Positions 59,824-64,000 of a DNA stretch of 64,000 nucleotides are shown here, piece by piece. How positions within the stretch are numbered: the stretch's first letter is position 1; every line of letters begins with the position of its first letter. The DNA is taken from contig CAYTGN010000015.1 of NCBI GenBank assembly GCA_964437415.1, forward strand, positions 19,296 to 83,295, read 5' to 3'. The notes below the pieces were generated by a model. It did no database searches. It saw only the letters and a program-made list of their open reading frames with translations, and had not been told where the DNA came from. Made by a program: the position numbers and the translations under genes. Source of the DNA: CADEDV01 sp964437415. Its GTDB lineage: Bacteria > Bacteroidota > Bacteroidia > Chitinophagales > Chitinophagaceae.

Positions 59824-61140
59824 ATGAAGCGCAGAGAATTCATCAGGAACACATCAGTGACTGCAGCTGGCATCAGCATTCTTAATTTTCCTGTATTTGG
59901 TAAAATGGCTCCTTCTAATAAGGTGACACTCGCTGTAATGGGTGTGAATGGACGTGGCGCCTATCTCGCCGATTGTTTTTCTAAACTGCCTAATGTAGAA
60001 ATCGCATACATCTGTGATGTGGAGGATAAAGCTATTGCCAACGGTCTGAAATCCTTTGCCAATGCCGGACGAAAACCAACAGTGATAAAAGACATCCGTG
60101 AACTGCTGAAGAAAAATGATTTTGATGCCTTGCTCGTTGCTACCCCTGACCACTGGCACACACCTGCGACTTTAATGGCCCTGGCGCATGGCAAACATGT
60201 GTATGTAGAAAAACCCTCCAGCCATAATCCGCATGAAGCAGAATTGCTGTCAAAAACTGCAGAGAAGTATCCAAAGCTGCTGGTGCAAATGGGCAACCAG
60301 CGGCGTTCGATGCCTAACCTTATCAATGCCGTGAAAGAAGTAAAAGAAGGTATCATCGGCAATGTATATTTTGCAAAATCATGGTATGCCAACAACCGGA
60401 AATCTATTGGCATTGGTAAAAAAGTTCCTGTTCCCTCCACGCTGGATTTTGATATGTGGCAGGGACCTGCACCGCGAAGAGATTTTAAAGATAATATCGT
60501 TCATTACAACTGGCACTGGTTCTGGCATTGGGGCACTGCGGAAACATGCAACAACGCTACACATGAAATAGATATGTGCCGTTGGTTCCTGGGCGTTGAT
60601 CGTCCCACCAAAGTAGCTTCTGCCGGCGGACGATATGCCTTCAAAGATGACTGGGAAATGCCCGACACACAGGTAGTCACCTTTGAATTTGGCAGCAGCA
60701 AAGCCATCACCTGGGAAGGAAGAAGCTGCAACAAGATGAATGTGGAAGGCGCCAGCCGTGGTTTCAGCATTTATGGAGAGAACGGAACTTTGGTAAACAA
60801 AGGAAACGATGATTATACTATCTATGATGCCAATAATAAATTAATAAAAGAAGTGAAAACCGGAACCAGCAACGATGGCACCAATACCATCAGCGCTACA
60901 GGAAATCTCGATTTTTTCCATTTCAACAATTTTATTGACAGCATCAGGGGTAATGCAAAACTCACATCACCGATTGCAGAAGGACAAAAAACCATCATGC
61001 TTTGTCATTTGGCTAATATCGCTCAGCGAACAGGCCGCACATTACAATGCGATCCGAAAACCGGCCGCATACTGAATGATGCGGAAGCCATGAAATTATG
61101 GCGCAGAGAATATGAGAAAGGATGGGAACCGAAGCTTTAA
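59824..61140 (+). CDS. Exported Gfo/Idh/MocA-family oxidoreductase
   Basis: 438 residues with a Tat signal: RREFIRN followed by a hydrophobic stretch (to about 29), expected for a protein that binds NAD(P) before export. The Rossmann motif appears as VMGVNGRGAYLA, followed by TPDHWHTPAT and the catalytic-type EKPSSHNPHEA segment with its lysine. The family oxidises or reduces sugars and inositols, in Bacteroidota often at C3 of glycosides. It lies 16 bases upstream of a hydroxyacid dehydrogenase gene on the same strand, so they are probably co-transcribed. Confidence 0.88.
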   Translation: MKRREFIRNTSVTAAGISILNFPVFGKMAPSNKVTLAVMGVNGRGAYLADCFSKLPNVEIAYICDVEDKAIANGLKSFANAGRKPTVIKDIRELLKKNDFDALLVATPDHWHTPATLMALAHGKHVYVEKPSSHNPHEAELLSKTAEKYPKLLVQMGNQRRSMPNLINAVKEVKEGIIGNVYFAKSWYANNRKSIGIGKKVPVPSTLDFDMWQGPAPRRDFKDNIVHYNWHWFWHWGTAETCNNATHEIDMCRWFLGVDRPTKVASAGGRYAFKDDWEMPDTQVVTFEFGSSKAITWEGRSCNKMNVEGASRGFSIYGENGTLVNKGNDDYTIYDANNKLIKEVKTGTSNDGTNTISATGNLDFFHFNNFIDSIRGNAKLTSPIAEGQKTIMLCHLANIAQRTGRTLQCDPKTGRILNDAEAMKLWRREYEKGWEPKL

Positions 61141-61156
61141 TCTTACTTCTGTTAAG

Positions 61157-62149
61157 ATGGACTTTAGCGGTAAAAGAGTATTCGTCACACGGGAGATTCC
61201 ATCAGCCGGAATTGATCAGCTAAAGAAAGAGGGATTCATCGTATCCATATGGCCACACGACCTGCCAATCCCTGCTGATGAATTAATTAAAGAGGGGAAA
61301 AAAGCTGATGCAGTTATTTGTATCAGTGCGGATGATATCAATGCCAGCTTCCTGAATGAATGTAAACATCTTGATATTATCTCCCAGTTCGCTGCAGGGT
61401 ATGACAACATCAATGTGGCGGAAGCCACCCGGCTTGGGATACCACTTGGTTATGCTCCCGGCGCCATGAGCGATGCCACAGCGGATATTGCATTTGGTTT
61501 AATGATCGCTGTATCCCGCAAATTCTTTTATATGCACAAAACGATCCTCAAAGGTGAATGGACGCATTTTCGTCCTGTTGCCCATCTTGGCTTTGAGCTG
61601 AAAAATAAAACCCTCGGTATTTTCGGGATGGGAAGGATCGGGATGGAAATGGCAAAGCGGTGCAAAGGCGCTTACAACATGAATATTATTTACACAAGCC
61701 GGAAACCGAATGAAGAAGCGGAAAAATTATTGCAGGCCAGGAGAGTGAGTTTTGATGAATTGTTGCAGCAAAGTGATGTGCTGTCGGCTCATTGCACACT
61801 AAATCCAGAAACAAAAGTCATATTCAATAGCAGAGCTTTTGCAAAAATGAAACCGTCATCGGTCTTCATCAATACAACAAGGGGGCAAGTGCACAATGAA
61901 GAGGACCTTATTGAAGCATTAAATTCAAATACGATCTGGGGGGCGGGATTAGATGTCACAAATCCGGAGCCGATGAAACCAGATAACCCGCTGCTGCAAA
62001 TGGAAAATGTTGCCATACTCCCCCACATCGGTTCAGCCACTATGGAGGCGAGAAGTGAAATGTCAAGAATGGCGGCTGTGAATATTATTGAATTTTACAA
62101 AGGCAATAGTATCCCGAACATGATCAATCCTGAGCTGCTGCGAAAATAG
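61157..62149 (+). CDS. D-isomer-specific 2-hydroxyacid dehydrogenase (glyoxylate/hydroxypyruvate reductase-like)
   Basis: 330 residues from the ATG at 61157. NAD-binding GMGRIGMEMA in the middle and the catalytic set Arg (NTTRGQ), Glu (NPEPMKPD) and His (LPHIGSAT) are all present. It most resembles glyoxylate or hydroxypyruvate reductases, with gluconate/2-ketogluconate reductases as alternatives. It is probably transcribed with the Gfo/Idh gene 16 bases upstream and abuts the DUF1080 gene tail to tail with no gap. Confidence 0.9.
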   Translation: MDFSGKRVFVTREIPSAGIDQLKKEGFIVSIWPHDLPIPADELIKEGKKADAVICISADDINASFLNECKHLDIISQFAAGYDNINVAEATRLGIPLGYAPGAMSDATADIAFGLMIAVSRKFFYMHKTILKGEWTHFRPVAHLGFELKNKTLGIFGMGRIGMEMAKRCKGAYNMNIIYTSRKPNEEAEKLLQARRVSFDELLQQSDVLSAHCTLNPETKVIFNSRAFAKMKPSSVFINTTRGQVHNEEDLIEALNSNTIWGAGLDVTNPEPMKPDNPLLQMENVAILPHIGSATMEARSEMSRMAAVNIIEFYKGNSIPNMINPELLRK

Positions 62150-63520
62150 CTATTTCAAATTCCTGATCTTGATGCTTCGGAAACTCACGTTATCACCATG
62201 ATCCTGCAAAAGGATATGTCCTTCTTTTGCTTCACCAAAGTTTGGCCATATTTTATACTTGCTAATAGCCACCAGGTCACGATAGGTCTGTGAACCCCTG
62301 TCATACTCCAGCACTTTTATGCCATTCAGGTAATGCTCCACATGGTTGTTGGGATATACAACAACCCGCCCCGTATTCCAGCCTCCAGGCTGTTTGATGA
62401 ACCTTGACGTTTTATTGGCTTTGATAAGATCATAAAGAGATGATAGGGTGCGGTTGCCTCCCCGTCCCATTTTGGCATCGGCGTGCAGGCTGTCATCCAG
62501 CAACTGGTATTCCAGCCCAATGGCTGAACCAGGATTGTTTTCAGAAAGTGTAACAAAATATTTCACCCCGCTGTTGGCGCCGGGGGTGAGCCTGAATTCA
62601 AAAGAAAGATCAAAGGCACTGAATTTTTCCATAGTCACGATATCACCACCATTGGTGGATTCGCCACCTGTGGAGGCCAATACATTTAATATTCCGTCTT
62701 TTATCTCCCATCCTTTTTCAGGAAAACCCGCTTTGTAAGCACCTTTCCAACCGTTGCTTGTTTTCCCATCAAATAATAATTTCCAGCCATTGTTTATCTC
62801 AAATTCAGAAAGATAATTAGGAATAGTGTTAACCACAAAAACATCTTTTGGAAAAGGCAACGGTTTCAAATCCGATGTTTTGATACGGATGTTCGTCCAG
62901 TGAATTTTTTTACCGGCAATGGCAGGATTATTAATGCTGTGCACCTGCAAAGCGATAACACCTTTCCTGTCCACAGTATCCACTATATATGCAGCGGGTA
63001 CATTATTAACCCATGATTTAATATTGCTGCCAATACACTCAATTCTGACTTTATTAAAAACTCCATGCCTATAGGCAGAATGAGCTGACGGGTTTAATGA
63101 CAAGGGATATAACCAATCCCTCCTTCCTTCATCATATATGCCACCTGTCCATTGTCTTGATGAAGGATCCAGTTCAAACTGGTAGCCAAATACCTTGCCT
63201 TTGCCATTATTAGCCTTCTCATCAAACTGGCTGCGAAACTGAATGCCTGAATTAGATGTGGTATCTTCTATCATCACTTCCAGTTCAAGTATGAAATCAC
63301 TGTATTCCTTTTCAGTGATAAGAAAAGTGTTGGGTGTGTTGGGCACCGTTATCCCGGTGATCATTTCTTTATCTACGATATATTCGGCTGAGCCGGCCAC
63401 TTTTTTCCATCCGTTGAGAGATTTTCCGTCAAAGAGATTCGTCCAGCCTTTTGATGTGGTTTGCCCGTTGAGGAAAAGTGAAGTAACAATGAATGCAACG
63501 CCTAAGAATAAAGACTTCAT
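62150..63520 (-). CDS. Secreted protein with two DUF1080 (3-keto-disaccharide hydrolase-type) domains
   Basis: 456 residues from the ATG at 63518-63520 (signal peptide 1-19); the frame runs upstream without coding character. Two concanavalin-like DUF1080 domains lie at about 24-225 and 250-455. Each starts with a GWTNLFDGKSLNGW or GWKLLFDGKTSNGW segment and carries the family NSGIQFR/NSGVKYF strand. Family members include 3-keto-glycoside hydrolases. With the exported Gfo/Idh oxidoreductase next door, this suggests oxidation of a glycoside at C3 followed by cleavage. It is on the opposite strand to the other two genes. Confidence 0.88.
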   Translation of the reverse strand: MKSLFLGVAFIVTSLFLNGQTTSKGWTNLFDGKSLNGWKKVAGSAEYIVDKEMITGITVPNTPNTFLITEKEYSDFILELEVMIEDTTSNSGIQFRSQFDEKANNGKGKVFGYQFELDPSSRQWTGGIYDEGRRDWLYPLSLNPSAHSAYRHGVFNKVRIECIGSNIKSWVNNVPAAYIVDTVDRKGVIALQVHSINNPAIAGKKIHWTNIRIKTSDLKPLPFPKDVFVVNTIPNYLSEFEINNGWKLLFDGKTSNGWKGAYKAGFPEKGWEIKDGILNVLASTGGESTNGGDIVTMEKFSAFDLSFEFRLTPGANSGVKYFVTLSENNPGSAIGLEYQLLDDSLHADAKMGRGGNRTLSSLYDLIKANKTSRFIKQPGGWNTGRVVVYPNNHVEHYLNGIKVLEYDRGSQTYRDLVAISKYKIWPNFGEAKEGHILLQDHGDNVSFRSIKIRNLK

Positions 63521-63620
63521 ATTGGAATGTTTAAACACAATGTAAATTAAACTAAAAATGCAGCCGCAGTTAGCACCGCAACAAAAGTAAAAAACCTCTT
63601 GTCCCGTATGTACAGGATGA

Positions 63621-63637
63621 TGCAGTACCATCGGCCA
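63621..63637. repeat. 17-base copy of an internal 5S rRNA segment
   Basis: TGCAGTACCATCGGCCA here is identical to 63747-63763 inside the 5S gene, 126 bases away and in the same orientation. The surrounding bases do not match well. The rest of the gap 63521-63673 holds no gene. Confidence 0.6.
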
Positions 63638-63673
63638 AATGCAATTGTGGGATTATTTTCTTCAAGTGATGGG

Positions 63674-63708
63674 CAAAAAAAAGCCCCTCAGAAAAACTGA
63701 AGGGCTTT
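63674..63708 (-). terminator. rRNA operon terminator
   Basis: On the minus strand, a 12-base stem (63680-63691 with 63697-63708, one mismatch) with a five-base loop is followed by eight T (the A-run at 63675-63682 on the plus strand). It lies directly after the 5S rRNA 3' end. Confidence 0.85.
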
Positions 63709-63715
63709 CAATAAA

Positions 63716-63826
63716 TATGGCAGCTACCTACTCTCCCGCATTGTGGTGCAGTACCATCGGCCATGAGGGGCTTAACTTCTCTGTTCGGTATGGGAAGAGG
63801 TGAACACCCTCGGCAAAACCACCATA
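63716..63826 (-). rRNA. rrf: 5S ribosomal RNA
   Basis: About 111 bases on the minus strand. The terminal helix pairs TATGGTGG with CTGCCATA, and the loop and stem segments CCCATACCGAACAGAGAAGTTAAGC (read in parts) and the GAGAGTAGG stretch near the 3' end are typical of 5S. End positions are set from the helix and may be off by a few bases. It lies downstream of 23S and before the operon terminator. Confidence 0.9.
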
Positions 63827-63837
63827 AGAAGATGGCT

Positions 63838-63864
63838 GATAGCTAATAGCTAATAGCTAATAGC
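63838..63864. repeat. Short tandem repeat in the 23S-5S spacer
   Basis: The heptamer TAGCTAA occurs about three and a half times in a row between the 5S and 23S genes. No tRNA is present in this spacer. Confidence 0.7.
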
Positions 63865-63952
63865 TTCCGGCATAATAAAGTAACATATTGGAAAATGTTA
63901 GAGAGTATCCACCTTCTTTTCACCAGTAAAGGCTATAAAGAAAGAAAAAAAA

Positions 63953-64000
63953 TTAAAGCGTACGGGCAATTAGTACTACTCGGCTTTGATGTTACCACCT
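63953..64000 (-). rRNA. rrl: 3' end of 23S ribosomal RNA (cut by the window edge)
   Basis: The minus strand reads GTAACATCAAAGCCGAGTAG followed by TACTAATTGCCCGTACG, the conserved final stretch of bacterial 23S rRNA. The exact 3' end is uncertain by several bases. The rest of the gene lies beyond the window. Confidence 0.88.

Noticed and set aside
1..64000. CRISPR arrays, prophage genes, insertion sequences or integrases
   Set aside because: No regularly spaced direct repeats, transposase, integrase or phage structural genes were found on either strand.

Overview
The window looks like a chromosomal segment of a non-phototrophic member of the Bacteroidota, most likely family Chitinophagaceae or a close relative. 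This rests on four things: two secreted proteins with type IX secretion C-terminal domains, a SusC-type plug domain and carboxypeptidase-like regulatory domain proteins, Bacteroidota-type promoters (TTTG, about 20 bases, then TAnnTTTG) in front of the tRNA-Gln and rpsT genes, and protein families typical of the phylum (AMP nucleosidase, DUF1080, a fused oligopeptide ABC ATPase, a 145-residue HSDR_N protein). Genes are densely packed with many 4-base overlaps and tail-to-tail pairs. I see no prophage, insertion sequence or CRISPR array.

Layout. 1-4.8 kb: the cut-off 3' part of a serine beta-lactamase-like hydrolase with five C-terminal repeats, an SGNH hydrolase, cyanophycinase (cphB) and a secreted PLP aminotransferase. 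5.3-9.9 kb: a membrane histidine kinase followed by three NarL/FixJ response regulators. 10.1-12.7 kb: cyanophycin synthetase (cphA). 12.7-13.3 kb: an intact tRNA-Gln(UUG), a tiny GIY-YIG nuclease gene, and a broken second copy of the 3' half of tRNA-Gln with a 27-base palindromic insert in its T-loop. 14.0-20.4 kb (minus strand): a six-gene nucleotide-sugar operon (DegT aminotransferase, UDP-glucose dehydrogenase, UDP-glucuronate decarboxylase, a second nucleotide-sugar dehydrogenase, rfbC, rfbD). 20.6-24.9 kb: Kdo transferase, a Chitinophagaceae-type hypothetical gene, and thymidine kinase translationally coupled to cytochrome c maturation genes ccmB, ccmC-like and ccmD-like.

25-34.7 kb: glutamate dehydrogenase family, a small PD-(D/E)XK protein, AMP nucleosidase, a double ABC ATPase, a 1283-residue TraB/GumN-type protein and queA with a hairpin-rich leader. 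34.8-38 kb: an AT-rich predicted nuclease gene, a stand-alone TonB plug protein, a carboxypeptidase-regulatory-domain protein and a small membrane protein. 38-45.8 kb: aspartate kinase, an Ldh2-type dehydrogenase, ssb, an M14 peptidase, a lipoprotein and mnmA. 46-51 kb: a LamG protein and a subtilase, both with type IX sorting tails, with a lipoprotein between. 50.9-59.7 kb: an rRNA cytosine methyltransferase, sucB-sucA, rpsT, a second M14 peptidase and an MFS transporter. 59.8-63.5 kb: a Tat-exported Gfo/Idh oxidoreductase, a D-2-hydroxyacid dehydrogenase and a double DUF1080 protein, suggestive of 3-keto-glycoside catabolism. 63.7-64 kb: 5S and the 3' end of 23S rRNA (minus strand).

The most unusual locus is 12.8-13.26 kb: a GIY-YIG nuclease gene exactly between a complete tRNA gene and a duplicated 3' half of the same tRNA, each followed by its own terminator. 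This is the arrangement expected of a minimal tRNA-targeting mobile element. All functional statements come from reading motifs by eye; no database search was run.
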